Of a stretch of 56,784 nt of DNA, positions 40,616-50,454 are shown one piece after another. This DNA comes from Candidatus Zapsychrus exili (GTDB lineage Bacteria; Omnitrophota; Gorgyraeia; Zapsychrales; Zapsychraceae): contig JAVCCJ010000020.1 of the NCBI GenBank assembly GCA_030765585.1, forward strand, positions 1 to 56,784, in the 5' to 3' direction. The position numbers were made by a program, and so were the translations under genes. The notes under the pieces were generated by a model. The model saw nothing but the letters and a program-made list of their open reading frames with translations. It was not told the origin of the DNA and ran no database searches. The first letter of the stretch is position 1. Every line of letters begins with the position of its first letter.

Positions 40616-41329
40616 GTGTCACAGGAATTAATAGTTTTATTAATTACAGCTGCATCAATAGGGTTTTTTCATACATTATTTGGTCCAGATCACTATGTCC
40701 CTTTTATTGTTATGTCAAAGGCTAAAAAATGGTCTTATTGGAAGACCTTTGGCATAACATTTTTATGTGGGCTAGGGCATGTTGGAAGCTCTATTGTTTT
40801 AGGAATTATAGGTGTATTGTTTGGAGTAGCTCTTCAACGTTTAGAATTTTTTGAGTCAGTAAGAGGAGGCTGGGCAGCTTGGGCTTTAATAGCTTTTGGT
40901 CTTGTTTATACAATTTATGGCATAAAGCAAGCTATTAAAAATAAACCGCACACACATCTGCATTTTCATCAAGATGGTGAGCCTCATGAGCATCAACATA
41001 CTCATAATGGCGGACATGTTCATGTTCATGAAGCTAATGAAAAGTTTAATTATGTTCCATGGGCGTTATTTGTTGTTTTTGTTTTGGGTCCATGCGAACC
41101 GCTTATACCAATTCTAATGTATCCAGCTCTAAAGAGTAGCTTTTCCGCAATGATTCTCGTCGCTGGAGTTTTTAGTTTAGCTACAATATCTACCATGTTA
41201 GGCATGGTATTGTTATGCTCATTTGGCATAAGTTTCTTGCCTATTAAGAGAATTGAAAAATATTCCCATGCCTTAGCTGGTCTTTCAATACTTGCTTGCG
41301 GCTGTGCTATACAATTCTTGGGATTATAG
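40616..41329 (+). CDS. UreH/NicO-like nickel transporter with His-rich loop
   Basis: GTG start; FFHTLFGPDHYVPFIVMSKAKKWSYWKTF; HTHLHFHQDGEPHEHQHTHNGGHVHVHEA; upstream of hypA and hypB. Confidence 0.75.
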   Translation: MSQELIVLLITAASIGFFHTLFGPDHYVPFIVMSKAKKWSYWKTFGITFLCGLGHVGSSIVLGIIGVLFGVALQRLEFFESVRGGWAAWALIAFGLVYTIYGIKQAIKNKPHTHLHFHQDGEPHEHQHTHNGGHVHVHEANEKFNYVPWALFVVFVLGPCEPLIPILMYPALKSSFSAMILVAGVFSLATISTMLGMVLLCSFGISFLPIKRIEKYSHALAGLSILACGCAIQFLGL

Positions 41330-41337
41330 AGGTATTT

Positions 41338-41688
41338 ATGCATGAAATGTCAATAGCAGCTGAGATTTTAGATCAGGTTATAGAACAAGCTAAAGTGAAT
41401 AATTTGGTACGAGTGTCTGAAGTAACGCTTGAGGTAGGATTCTTAAAACAAGTTGTGCCAGAGTTGATGATAATAGCTTTTGAGTCTATAACTACGGATA
41501 CAATAGTGGAGAGGGCAAGGCTCAAGATAGTTGAGGTACCATCAATCGCAAAATGTAATGAGTGTTCTTACAGCTTTGAACCTAAAATAAATAATTTTTT
41601 ATGTCCTAAATGTGAACGTGCAGATGTCAATGTAATTTCCGGCAATGATATAATTTTAAAAGCTATATTTGGAGAGGTTAAAGAATAA
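41338..41688 (+). CDS. hypA: Hydrogenase nickel incorporation protein HypA
   Basis: MHEMSIAAEILDQVIEQAK; zinc motif CNECSYSFEP...CPKC; start at 41338 rather than ORF-track 41296. Confidence 0.93.
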   Translation: MHEMSIAAEILDQVIEQAKVNNLVRVSEVTLEVGFLKQVVPELMIIAFESITTDTIVERARLKIVEVPSIAKCNECSYSFEPKINNFLCPKCERADVNVISGNDIILKAIFGEVKE

Positions 41689-41690
41689 TA

Positions 41691-42380
41691 ATGGCAAATA
41701 TCAGCGTAGTAACAAAAAAACGAATACTTGATACTAATGATCAAGAAGCGGCAAAGACAAGAGAGGCTTTTAAGGAAGCTGGGCTTTTTGCTGTTAATCT
41801 TATAAGTTCGCCTGGATCTGGAAAAACAACTCTTTTAGAGAAAACTATAGAAAAGTTAAATCCAGAGCAAAATTCTGCTGTTATAGTAGGGGATCTTGAA
41901 ACTAGTAGAGATGCCGAAAGGGTTGCTCCTTTTGCGAAAGAAGTTGTTCAGATAAATACTGGTTTAAGTTGCCATCTTTATGCAAATCAAATACAGGAAA
42001 GCCTAAAAGGCCTTAATTTAAGCGAAATTGACTTCTGTTTTATTGAAAATGTAGGAAACATGGTTTGTCCTGGCGAGTTTGATCTTGGCGAGAATGCAAA
42101 AATAATACTTTTAAGCACTCCAGAAGGCGATGATAAGGTCGCGAAATATCCTACTATTTTTAGAGCAGCCGATTTGGTGCTTTTGACCAAATGTGACCTT
42201 TTAAAAGTCCTTGATTTTAATATGGATAGAGTAAAAGAAGATATTTATAAACTTAATTCGAATGTTAAGATAATAGAGCTTTCTTCATTATCTGGCCAAG
42301 GCATGGAGGAGTGGTTAAGCTGGCTAAAAGACAATCGTACCTCTTTTATTGGCGCAAAAGCCAAATTTGTCACAGAATAG
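41691..42380 (+). CDS. hypB: Hydrogenase nickel incorporation GTPase HypB
   Basis: NLISSPGSGKTTLLEKTIE, VGDLETSRDAERV, ENVGNMVCPGEFDLGE. Confidence 0.95.
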   Translation: MANISVVTKKRILDTNDQEAAKTREAFKEAGLFAVNLISSPGSGKTTLLEKTIEKLNPEQNSAVIVGDLETSRDAERVAPFAKEVVQINTGLSCHLYANQIQESLKGLNLSEIDFCFIENVGNMVCPGEFDLGENAKIILLSTPEGDDKVAKYPTIFRAADLVLLTKCDLLKVLDFNMDRVKEDIYKLNSNVKIIELSSLSGQGMEEWLSWLKDNRTSFIGAKAKFVTE

Positions 42381-42393
42381 TTGTATTTATATA

Positions 42394-42422
42394 TTGACAT
42401 CATTTGGCGTTGGTTCTATAAT
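42394..42422 (+). promoter_or_regulatory. Perfect consensus sigma70 promoter TTGACA-17-TATAAT
   Basis: TTGACA 42394-42399, 17 bp spacer, TATAAT 42417-42422, upstream of the CBS-hox genes. Confidence 0.85.
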
Positions 42423-42475
42423 CCATTCTTTAACAAATATAATATTATATCATCTTTCAAGAGGAGAAAAATGCT

Positions 42476-42922
42476 ATGACAACAGTTAAGCGGCTTTTAG
42501 AGAAAAAAGGAAATAATATTTATAAGGTATCTCCCGATACTACTGTTTTTGATGCGTTAAGTCTTATGGCAGAAGAAGATGTTGGAGTTTTGTTGGTTAC
42601 TGAAAACGAAGCACTTGTTGGTATCTTTTCAGAAAGAGACTACGCTCGCAAACTCGCCCTAGAAGGTAAAGATTCCAAAGAAACCAAAATTTCAGAGCTT
42701 ATGAGTACAGATGTTTTGTGTATTAGTTTAGACAAAACAATGCAGGAATGTATGGCTCTTATGTCAAACAAACATATTCGTCATTTGCCTGTTATAGATG
42801 AAGAGAAGGTAATTGGTTTAATTTCTATGCGTGACGTTGTTACAGAGGTTATTTCTGAACAAGAATTTGAAATAAACGAATTAGGTAAGTATATATCAGG
42901 TAGAATTTATAGCGCACAATAA
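42476..42922 (+). CDS. Two-CBS-domain protein
   Basis: 148 aa; LVGIFSERDYARKLALEGKDSKETKISELMST...HIRHLPVIDEEKVIGLISMRDVV. Confidence 0.9.
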   Translation: MTTVKRLLEKKGNNIYKVSPDTTVFDALSLMAEEDVGVLLVTENEALVGIFSERDYARKLALEGKDSKETKISELMSTDVLCISLDKTMQECMALMSNKHIRHLPVIDEEKVIGLISMRDVVTEVISEQEFEINELGKYISGRIYSAQ

Positions 42923-42943
42923 TTAAAAGAAAAAAGGTAATAT

Positions 42944-44755
42944 ATGAACGATAAAATTATTAGTCAAGTTTGCAGTACTTACAATAATAATAAAACCAGA
43001 ATGATGGACATCGTAACCACGCTAAACAAACAATTAGGTGGCATTGATGATGAATCAATAGATTTAATAGCAAAAGCAACAGGATCCCCAAGAGTTTTGG
43101 TTGAAAGTACAATTTCATTTTACTCATTTTTATCAAAAGACAAAAAAGGTGATGTAGTTGTCCGACTTTGTAATGATGTTGTTGATAATATGCAAGGGGC
43201 TAAAGAGATCAAAGAAGTATTTGAGCAAGAGTTAGGTATCAAATGCGGAGAAACAACAGAAGACGGAAAAGTTACTTTAGAAGAGACTCCTTGTATTGGA
43301 ATGTGTGATCAAGCACCTGCAGCCTTGATAAACGAAACAGTAGTAACTAGCCTAACTAAAGATAAAGCAAAACAAGTTGCACAAGACTTAAAAGGTGGAG
43401 CTGCTGCAGAGACTTTAGTAAAAGATCTCGGCGACGGTAACAATGCGAATGACTTAGTTAAGTCAATGGTAAATAATAACGTTAAGAAAAAAGGTGAGGT
43501 TATTTTTGCTGATAGAGAAGATAATGTTGGTTTAAAAGCTGCGATTGAGAAGACTCCAGAAAGTATTATTGAAGACTTAAAGATATCAAAACTTCGTGGT
43601 CGTGGAGGAGCAGGTTTTCCAACAGGACTTAAATGGGCGTTTACAAGATCGGCAGATGGAGACAATAAAACAGTTATTTGTAATGCTGATGAGGGGGAAC
43701 CGGGAACATTTAAAGATAGAGTTATTTTAACTGAAGAATGTAATCTTCTTTTTGAAGGAATGACAATCGGCGGATATGTTATTGGTGCAGAAACTGGAAT
43801 TATTTATCTTAGAGGTGAATACGCATATTTGAAAGTATTCTTAGAAGATGCTTTAGACAAAAGAAGAGAAGCAAATCTTTTAGGTAAAAATATATTAGGA
43901 AAAGACGGTTTTAATTTTGATATTCGTATCCAGCTTGGCGCAGGAGCTTATATTTGTGGAGAAGAGTCTTCTCTTATAAGTTCATGTGAAGGGTTAAGAG
44001 GCGATCCAAAAACAAGACCACCTTTCCCAGCACAAAAAGGATATTTGCAAACACCAACAGCTGTTAACAATGTTGAGACATTTTGTTCTGTAGCTCGCAT
44101 TTTAGAAAAAGGCGGAGTTTGGTTTGCTGAAATTGGAACAGAAGCAAGTCCAGGAACAAAGCTTTTGAGTATCTCAGGTGATTGTGATAATCCTGGTGTT
44201 TATGAGTTTGAGTTTGGTGTAACAATAAATGATATGTTGTCCGAATCAGGCGCAAAAGATACAAAGGCAGTTTTGGTTGGTGGACCTTCTGGTCAAATAA
44301 TAGGCAAAGACGATTTTGATAAAGCAATTTGTTACGACGATTTAGCTACAGGTGGTGCAATTGTTGTGTTTAATTCAACAAGAGATATTTTAAAAATCGC
44401 TTTAGAATATATGGAATTCTTTGTTGAAGAAAGTTGTGGTTATTGTACCCCTTGTCGTGCAGGTAATGTTCTACTTCGCAATTGTTTAGAGAATATTGTA
44501 GAAGGTAAAGGGCAAACTACTGATCTTAAATATTTAGAAGAATTAGGAGAAAGTGTTCAATTTTCTAGTCGTTGTGGTTTAGGTCAAACGTCACCAAATC
44601 CAATCCTCTCTACTTTAAAAAACTTTAAAGCAGATTATGAAGCTCTTGTTAAAGAAGATGACGGGTTTAATCCCGCATTTGATATAAATAAAGCACTAAG
44701 CGTCGCTGAAGATATTCAAGGAAGAAAATCAGTGATCTTTAACGAAAACCACTAA
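42944..44755 (+). CDS. hoxF: NAD-linked hydrogenase diaphorase subunit HoxF (NuoE-like + NuoF-like fusion)
   Basis: 603 aa; N-terminal thioredoxin-like NuoE part, then RGRGGAGFPTGLKW, CNADEGEPGTFKDR, ESCGYCTPCRAG. Confidence 0.92.
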   Translation: MNDKIISQVCSTYNNNKTRMMDIVTTLNKQLGGIDDESIDLIAKATGSPRVLVESTISFYSFLSKDKKGDVVVRLCNDVVDNMQGAKEIKEVFEQELGIKCGETTEDGKVTLEETPCIGMCDQAPAALINETVVTSLTKDKAKQVAQDLKGGAAAETLVKDLGDGNNANDLVKSMVNNNVKKKGEVIFADREDNVGLKAAIEKTPESIIEDLKISKLRGRGGAGFPTGLKWAFTRSADGDNKTVICNADEGEPGTFKDRVILTEECNLLFEGMTIGGYVIGAETGIIYLRGEYAYLKVFLEDALDKRREANLLGKNILGKDGFNFDIRIQLGAGAYICGEESSLISSCEGLRGDPKTRPPFPAQKGYLQTPTAVNNVETFCSVARILEKGGVWFAEIGTEASPGTKLLSISGDCDNPGVYEFEFGVTINDMLSESGAKDTKAVLVGGPSGQIIGKDDFDKAICYDDLATGGAIVVFNSTRDILKIALEYMEFFVEESCGYCTPCRAGNVLLRNCLENIVEGKGQTTDLKYLEELGESVQFSSRCGLGQTSPNPILSTLKNFKADYEALVKEDDGFNPAFDINKALSVAEDIQGRKSVIFNENH

Positions 44756-44773
44756 TAAAAGAAGAACAATATC

Positions 44774-45478
44774 ATGTCAGAAAAAACAATAAAGTTTAAA
44801 ATTGACGGAAAAGAAATCCAAGGCAAAGTAGGCCAGACTATTTTAGAGGCCGCAGAAGAAGCTGGAATTTATATTCCTAGGCTTTGTCATTTAAAAGGAA
44901 TTACTCCTCACGGCAGTTGTCGCGTTTGTACGGTCAAAGTCAACGGTCGTCCACAGACAGCTTGCACTCAACCTGTTGTAGAAGGAATTGAAGTAGAGAA
45001 TGACACAGAAGAGATTACTGAACACAGAAAGAACATTATTGACATGTTGTTTGTTGAGGGAAATCATTTCTGTATGTTTTGCCAGAAGAGTGGTAATTGC
45101 GAACTTCAAGCACTTGCTTACAGATTTGGAATTCTAGCTCCTAAATATCCTTACCAATTTCCAAAACGAGAACTAGACGCAACTCACCCAGATATTTTTA
45201 TTGATAAAAATTGTTGTATTTTGTGTGGCAGATGCGTTCAAACATCTAAAGATATTGACGGTAAGAATGTATTTGAGTTTGTTGGTAGAGGGCCAGAGAA
45301 ACAATTAGCGGTTAATTCAAAAGCAAACTTGGCTGGCACTGACATTTCTGTGACCGATAAGGCAGCAGAGGCTTGTCCGGTTGGCGCAATTATAAAGAAA
45401 CAGGAAGGCTACGCTGTTCCTGTAGGCAAACGCCTTTACGACATAAAGCCAATTGGCTCTGAAATAGAAAATAAATAA
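44774..45478 (+). CDS. hoxU: NAD-linked hydrogenase subunit HoxU
   Basis: 234 aa; CHLKGITPHGSCRVC [2Fe-2S]; CMFCQKSGNCELQALA; CCILCGRCVQTS. Confidence 0.92.
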   Translation: MSEKTIKFKIDGKEIQGKVGQTILEAAEEAGIYIPRLCHLKGITPHGSCRVCTVKVNGRPQTACTQPVVEGIEVENDTEEITEHRKNIIDMLFVEGNHFCMFCQKSGNCELQALAYRFGILAPKYPYQFPKRELDATHPDIFIDKNCCILCGRCVQTSKDIDGKNVFEFVGRGPEKQLAVNSKANLAGTDISVTDKAAEACPVGAIIKKQEGYAVPVGKRLYDIKPIGSEIENK

Positions 45479-45510
45479 AATAGAAAACAGTAAAGAGAAT
45501 AGAGATAACC

Positions 45511-46056
45511 ATGACTAAACCAAAAATAGCAACAACATCACTCGCAGGTTGTTTTGGATGCCACATGTCAATTTTAGATATTGACGAGCGTATTTTACAG
45601 CTTGTTGAATTAGTAGATTTTGACAAATCTCCGGTCGATGATATTAAAAAGTTTACAGGTAGATGTTTAGTAGGGATTATTGAAGGCGGCTGTTGTAATG
45701 AAGATAATGTGCACGTTTTAAAATATTTCAGAGAAAATTGTGACGTGCTTATTGCTCTTGGCGATTGCGCTATAAACGGATGTATTCCTTCAATGAGAAA
45801 TGAAATTCCTTTAAAAGAGTGTTTTGATGAAGCTTATAAAGACGGTCCTACGGTTTATAATCCAGAAGGAATTATTCCTAATGATCCTGAAATCCCACTT
45901 GTATTAGATAGAGTTTATCCTTGTAGCGAAGTGGTTAAAATTGATTATCATCTTCCTGGTTGTCCGCCAAACGCAGACATAATCTGGGAAGCTTTAGTTG
46001 CATTATTAAATAATAAACCATTAGACTTGCCGTATGAATTAGTGAAATACGATTAG
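45511..46056 (+). CDS. hoxY: Hydrogenase small subunit HoxY
   Basis: 181 aa; TTSLAGCFGCHMSILDID; LPGCPPNADIIWEAL. Confidence 0.93.
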   Translation: MTKPKIATTSLAGCFGCHMSILDIDERILQLVELVDFDKSPVDDIKKFTGRCLVGIIEGGCCNEDNVHVLKYFRENCDVLIALGDCAINGCIPSMRNEIPLKECFDEAYKDGPTVYNPEGIIPNDPEIPLVLDRVYPCSEVVKIDYHLPGCPPNADIIWEALVALLNNKPLDLPYELVKYD

Positions 46057-46072
46057 TACTTAAGGAGATATC

Positions 46073-47512
46073 GTGAGTAATGAGAATTTAAAAAGAGTAG
46101 TTATAGAGCCAGTAACGAGAGTTGAAGGCCACGGAAAAGTATCTTTGTTGCTTGATAAAGATAATCAAGTAAAACAAGCGAGACTTCACATTGTTGAGTT
46201 CCGTGGATTTGAAAGATTTATTCAAGGTCGCCCTTATTGGGAAGCACCTGTTATAGTTCAAAGACTTTGCGGAATTTGTCCTGTTAGCCATCACTTGGCG
46301 GCTGCAAAGGCAATGGATGTTATCGTCGGAGCTGACAAACTTACTCCAACAGCTGAAAAAATGCGTCGCTTAATGCATTACGGACAAACATTTCAGTCTC
46401 ATGTACTTCATTTTTTTCATTTATGCTCACCAGATTTGCTTTTCGGTTTTGATGCAGACCCTGCGATAAGAAATGTTATTGGAATTATTAAAAAATATCC
46501 TGAACTTGCTAAGCAAGGCGTTTTGATGCGTAAATATGGTCAAGAGATTATCAAAGCAACAGCAGGTAAAAAGATACATGGTACGGGCGCTATTCCAGGC
46601 GGCGTAAATAAAAATCTTTCAATTGAAGAAAGAGATGTATTTTTAAAAGACATTGAGCAAATGGTAGAGTGGGCTAAGGGCGCACTTAAAATTGCAAAAG
46701 ATTACACAGTTGAAAATCTTGATAGCATTGCAAGTTTTGGATCTTTTGACTCAAGCCATTTAAGTATTGTAAGAGAAGACGGAGCATTAGATCTTTATAA
46801 TGGCGGTCTTCGCGCAATAACTAAAGACGGAGAAAAGATTTTTGATCATTTTAATAATCAAAAATATCACGAGCAAATAGCAGAAGAAGTTAAATCTTGG
46901 TCATATATGAAGTTCCCATTTATTAAATCTATTGGACCAGAAAACGGTTGGTACAGAGTAGGTCCTCTTGCAAGAATTAATGCCTGCGACTTTATTGATA
47001 CTCCATTAGCTGAAGCAGAACGTGCTGAATTTATGGCAATAACGGAGGGCAAGCCAAACAATATCACAATGGCATATCATTGGACAAGAATGATAGAAAC
47101 ATTGCATTCAATAGAGAAAATAAGAGATCTTCTTAATGATGAAGATCTTCAAGGAACTGATTTAGTAGTGAAAGGTAAAAGACGCGAAGAAGGCGTTGGT
47201 ATCATAGAAGCTCCTCGTGGAACACTTTTCCATCATTACAAAGTTGACGAAAAAGATCAGATTACAATGTGTAATTTAATTGTTTCAACGACCAGCAATA
47301 ACATTCCAATGAATACAGCGGTCGAGCGTGTTGCTCAAGAATATATAAGCGGTAAGCCAGAGATTACAGAAGGCTTGCTTAATCGCATTGAAGTTGCTAT
47401 TCGTGCATATGATCCATGTTTATCGTGTGCTACACATGCTATGGGACAAATGCCTTTGATCGTAAGCATGTTTGATTATGAAGGTAAATTGATCGATAAA
47501 AAAGCTAAATGA
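46073..47512 (+). CDS. hoxH: [NiFe]-hydrogenase large subunit HoxH
   Basis: 479 aa; RLCGICPVSHHLAAAKAMD and DPCLSCATH motifs; GTG start in the supplied frame. Confidence 0.95.
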   Translation: MSNENLKRVVIEPVTRVEGHGKVSLLLDKDNQVKQARLHIVEFRGFERFIQGRPYWEAPVIVQRLCGICPVSHHLAAAKAMDVIVGADKLTPTAEKMRRLMHYGQTFQSHVLHFFHLCSPDLLFGFDADPAIRNVIGIIKKYPELAKQGVLMRKYGQEIIKATAGKKIHGTGAIPGGVNKNLSIEERDVFLKDIEQMVEWAKGALKIAKDYTVENLDSIASFGSFDSSHLSIVREDGALDLYNGGLRAITKDGEKIFDHFNNQKYHEQIAEEVKSWSYMKFPFIKSIGPENGWYRVGPLARINACDFIDTPLAEAERAEFMAITEGKPNNITMAYHWTRMIETLHSIEKIRDLLNDEDLQGTDLVVKGKRREEGVGIIEAPRGTLFHHYKVDEKDQITMCNLIVSTTSNNIPMNTAVERVAQEYISGKPEITEGLLNRIEVAIRAYDPCLSCATHAMGQMPLIVSMFDYEGKLIDKKAK

Positions 47513-47982
47513 CCTCCTCACCGAAAAAAGTTCTTCTTATAGGATTTGGTAATCCTGGAAGATTAGATGATGGTTTAGGACCTGCGCTAGCAGAAGCTAT
47601 AGAAAATTTAAATCTTCTAGGAGTTACCGTAGATTCAGATTACCAACTTACTGTAGAAGACGCATCCCAAATTTCAGAACATAATGTAGTGATTTTCGCT
47701 GATGCCTCGACGAATTGCGATGAGCCTTATATCTTTAGAGAAATCAAGCCAAAGACAGATATCAGCTTTAGTTCACACAGTATAAGCCCTGAGAATGTTT
47801 TAGGTTTATCAGAAGAGCTTTTTGCAGCTAAGACACAAGGTTTTGTGCTCGAGATAAGAGGTTATGATTTTAACGAATTCGGTCAAAAATTATCAAGCAA
47901 GGCGCAAGACAATCTAATTGACGCAGTCGAGTTTGTTAAGGCGAAGCTTGTCGAACTAACAAAAGAAAATGATAAATCTTAA
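47509..47982 (+). CDS. Hydrogenase maturation protease
   Basis: VLLIGFGNPGRLDDGLGPALAEAIE; directly follows hoxH. Confidence 0.9.
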   Translation: MTSSPKKVLLIGFGNPGRLDDGLGPALAEAIENLNLLGVTVDSDYQLTVEDASQISEHNVVIFADASTNCDEPYIFREIKPKTDISFSSHSISPENVLGLSEELFAAKTQGFVLEIRGYDFNEFGQKLSSKAQDNLIDAVEFVKAKLVELTKENDKS

Positions 47983-48105
47983 ATGACAAAATCCAAATAA
48001 AATCTAAATGACAAAATCTAAATAGTTTTTGCATTGGGCATTTGACATTAATTTGTTATTTGCCATTTTTAATTTGATATTCTGCTTTAATTCAATTAAT
48101 TAAGC
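47983..48105. repeat. AT-rich intergenic repeat immediately after a stop codon
   Basis: ATGACAAAATCCAAATAAAATCTAAATGACAAAATCTAAATAG...CATTTGACATTAATTTGTTATTTGCCATTTTTAATTTGATATTC; internal direct and inverted similarity. Confidence 0.6.
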
Positions 48106-48117
48106 AGTTTCCTTTCC

Positions 48118-50454
48118 ATGATAGATATACATCCAAACAACTTTAAACGTATTAGCCTCCAAATTGAGGGACAAGTACAGGGCGTGGGCTTTCGTCCATT
48201 TATTTATAACTTAGCGAAAGAGCTTAAGCTGCACGGTTGGGTTTTAAATTCGTCAGCAGGTATTGTAATAGAAGCCGAAGGGATGTTGCATAAAATAGAA
48301 GAGTTTTTGATTAGAATAAAACAAGACAAGCCAGTTAATTCAAAAATACATAGTTTTAAATATGTTTATCTTGATGTTGCCGGATACAAAGATTTTAAAA
48401 TAGATACATCTAATAGCTCAGAGGCAAAAACAACAATAATTTTACCAGACATCGCAACTTGCCCTGAATGCCAAGAAGAGTTTTTTAATCCAGACAATCG
48501 TCGCTATCTTTATCCGTTCACTAATTGTACACACTGCGGTCCACGTTATTCTATAATTGAGGTGCTTCCCTATGATAGGTCAAACACGTCGATGAAAATT
48601 TTTAAGATGTGTCAGGAGTGCGAGCAAGAATATGACGATCCTACAAACCGACGCTTCCATGCTCAGCCAAATGCTTGTAATAAATGTGGACCACAAATAG
48701 TACTCTGGAATAAAAAAGGAGAAGTCTTAAGTTCTAAAGCCCAAGCAATTAATGATACCGTTTCAGCTATTAATGAAGGCAAGATTGTCGCTGTTAAAGG
48801 TTTAGGTGGATTTCATTTGGTTGTTGGTGCAGAAAATATAGACGCAATCTTTCTTTTAAGAGAACGAAAGAACAGAGAAGAGAAACCATTTGCATTGATG
48901 TATCCAAACATAGATTTGATAAAACAAGATTGTTTTGTTTCTAGAAAAGAAGAAGAACTTTTGCTTTCTGTCGAGGCAACAATAGTTATTTTAAAGAAAA
49001 AAGATAATGCCGCATCTAAAGAAGTAGTTGCTCCAAACAATCCTTATTTAGGCATAATGTTGCCGTATACTCCGCTACATCATATTTTACTTAAAAGTTT
49101 AAACAAACCGATTGTTGCGACAAGCGCTAATCTTGCAGATGAGCCAATTTGTATTGATGAACATGAAGCTTTAGCTCGATTAGAAAATATAGCTGATTTA
49201 TTTTTAGTTCATAACAGAACAATCGTTCATCACGCAGATGATTCGATTGTGCGTGTTGTCGCCGCTCGCCCACTTGTTTTAAGACGTGCTCGCGGGTACG
49301 CTCCTTTAGGAATTCACTTAAAGACTAAAGTAGATACAGTGCTCGCCGTAGGTCCACATTTAAAAAATACAGTAGCATTAGCAGTTTCAGATAACGTTTT
49401 TATAAGCCAGCATTTAGGCGATCTTGAAACAAAGCAGTCGCTTGATGTTTTTAAGAAAACGATAAATGATTTAACAACACTTTATGAAGCGACCCCAACA
49501 AAGATAGCGCATGACGCACACCCTGAGTATTTATCAACTAAGGAGGCGCTAAAGGATGATTGGTCTGATAAGATTCTTGCCTTCGCAGGAATGACAGTAA
49601 AAAAAGTAGCTGTTCAGCATCATCATGCGCACATTGTCTCTTGTATGTCAGAAAATCACGTCGACGATACTGTGCTTGGTATTTCTTTTGACGGCACAGG
49701 TTTTGGCCCAGATGAAACTATTTGGGGAGGAGAGTTTTTGATATCGACTTTAAGCGACTTTAAGCGCGTAGGTCATATTAAAACTTTTGTTTTACCTGGT
49801 GGCGAGACTGCAATTAAAGAACCAAGGCGTTCTGCCTTAGGATTGCTTTATTCTATTTTTGAAAAAGACGCTTTTGATTTGACCAATACTAAAACTTTAC
49901 AGGCTTTTAGCAAAGAAGAGTTAGATAATATTAAAATAGCTTTCGAAAAAAAAATAAATTCGCCTGTTACATCAAGTGCGGGACGTTTGTTTGATGCGGT
50001 TGCATCAATAGTTGGTTTAAGGCAAGTTATTCGTTATGAAGGTCAGGCTGCAATGGAGTTGGAATACGTTTTAAATGAAACTGAAATAGGGCAATATGAC
50101 TTTTCAATTATAAAAGAAAACGATACTTTTGTTATAGATTTTGATCAAATGATTAAAGGAATTATAGAGGACGTAGACGCAAAAGTAGGCGTTGACATTA
50201 TCTCTATCAAGTTTCATAATACGCTAATTAATTCTGCTGTCGAGGTAGCGAAGTCCGTCCCTGACTGGGGGCTGTCTCAAAAGACAAAGAAGGTTGTTTT
50301 AAGCGGCGGCTGTTTTCAGAATAAATATTTAACAGAGAATTTAATTGATAAGTTGCAATCAGAAGGTTTCCAAGTTTATTGGCATCAAAGTGTTCCACCA
50401 AATGATGGCGGAATTTCACTTGGTCAAGCCATCGTTGCTGCGCAACGTAAGTAA
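48118..50454 (+). CDS. hypF: Carbamoyltransferase HypF
   Basis: 778 aa; acylphosphatase GQVQGVGFRPFIYNLA; zinc fingers CPECQEEFFNPDNRRYLYPFTNCTHCGPRY; KVAVQHHHAHIVSCM. Confidence 0.96.
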   Translation: MIDIHPNNFKRISLQIEGQVQGVGFRPFIYNLAKELKLHGWVLNSSAGIVIEAEGMLHKIEEFLIRIKQDKPVNSKIHSFKYVYLDVAGYKDFKIDTSNSSEAKTTIILPDIATCPECQEEFFNPDNRRYLYPFTNCTHCGPRYSIIEVLPYDRSNTSMKIFKMCQECEQEYDDPTNRRFHAQPNACNKCGPQIVLWNKKGEVLSSKAQAINDTVSAINEGKIVAVKGLGGFHLVVGAENIDAIFLLRERKNREEKPFALMYPNIDLIKQDCFVSRKEEELLLSVEATIVILKKKDNAASKEVVAPNNPYLGIMLPYTPLHHILLKSLNKPIVATSANLADEPICIDEHEALARLENIADLFLVHNRTIVHHADDSIVRVVAARPLVLRRARGYAPLGIHLKTKVDTVLAVGPHLKNTVALAVSDNVFISQHLGDLETKQSLDVFKKTINDLTTLYEATPTKIAHDAHPEYLSTKEALKDDWSDKILAFAGMTVKKVAVQHHHAHIVSCMSENHVDDTVLGISFDGTGFGPDETIWGGEFLISTLSDFKRVGHIKTFVLPGGETAIKEPRRSALGLLYSIFEKDAFDLTNTKTLQAFSKEELDNIKIAFEKKINSPVTSSAGRLFDAVASIVGLRQVIRYEGQAAMELEYVLNETEIGQYDFSIIKENDTFVIDFDQMIKGIIEDVDAKVGVDIISIKFHNTLINSAVEVAKSVPDWGLSQKTKKVVLSGGCFQNKYLTENLIDKLQSEGFQVYWHQSVPPNDGGISLGQAIVAAQRK

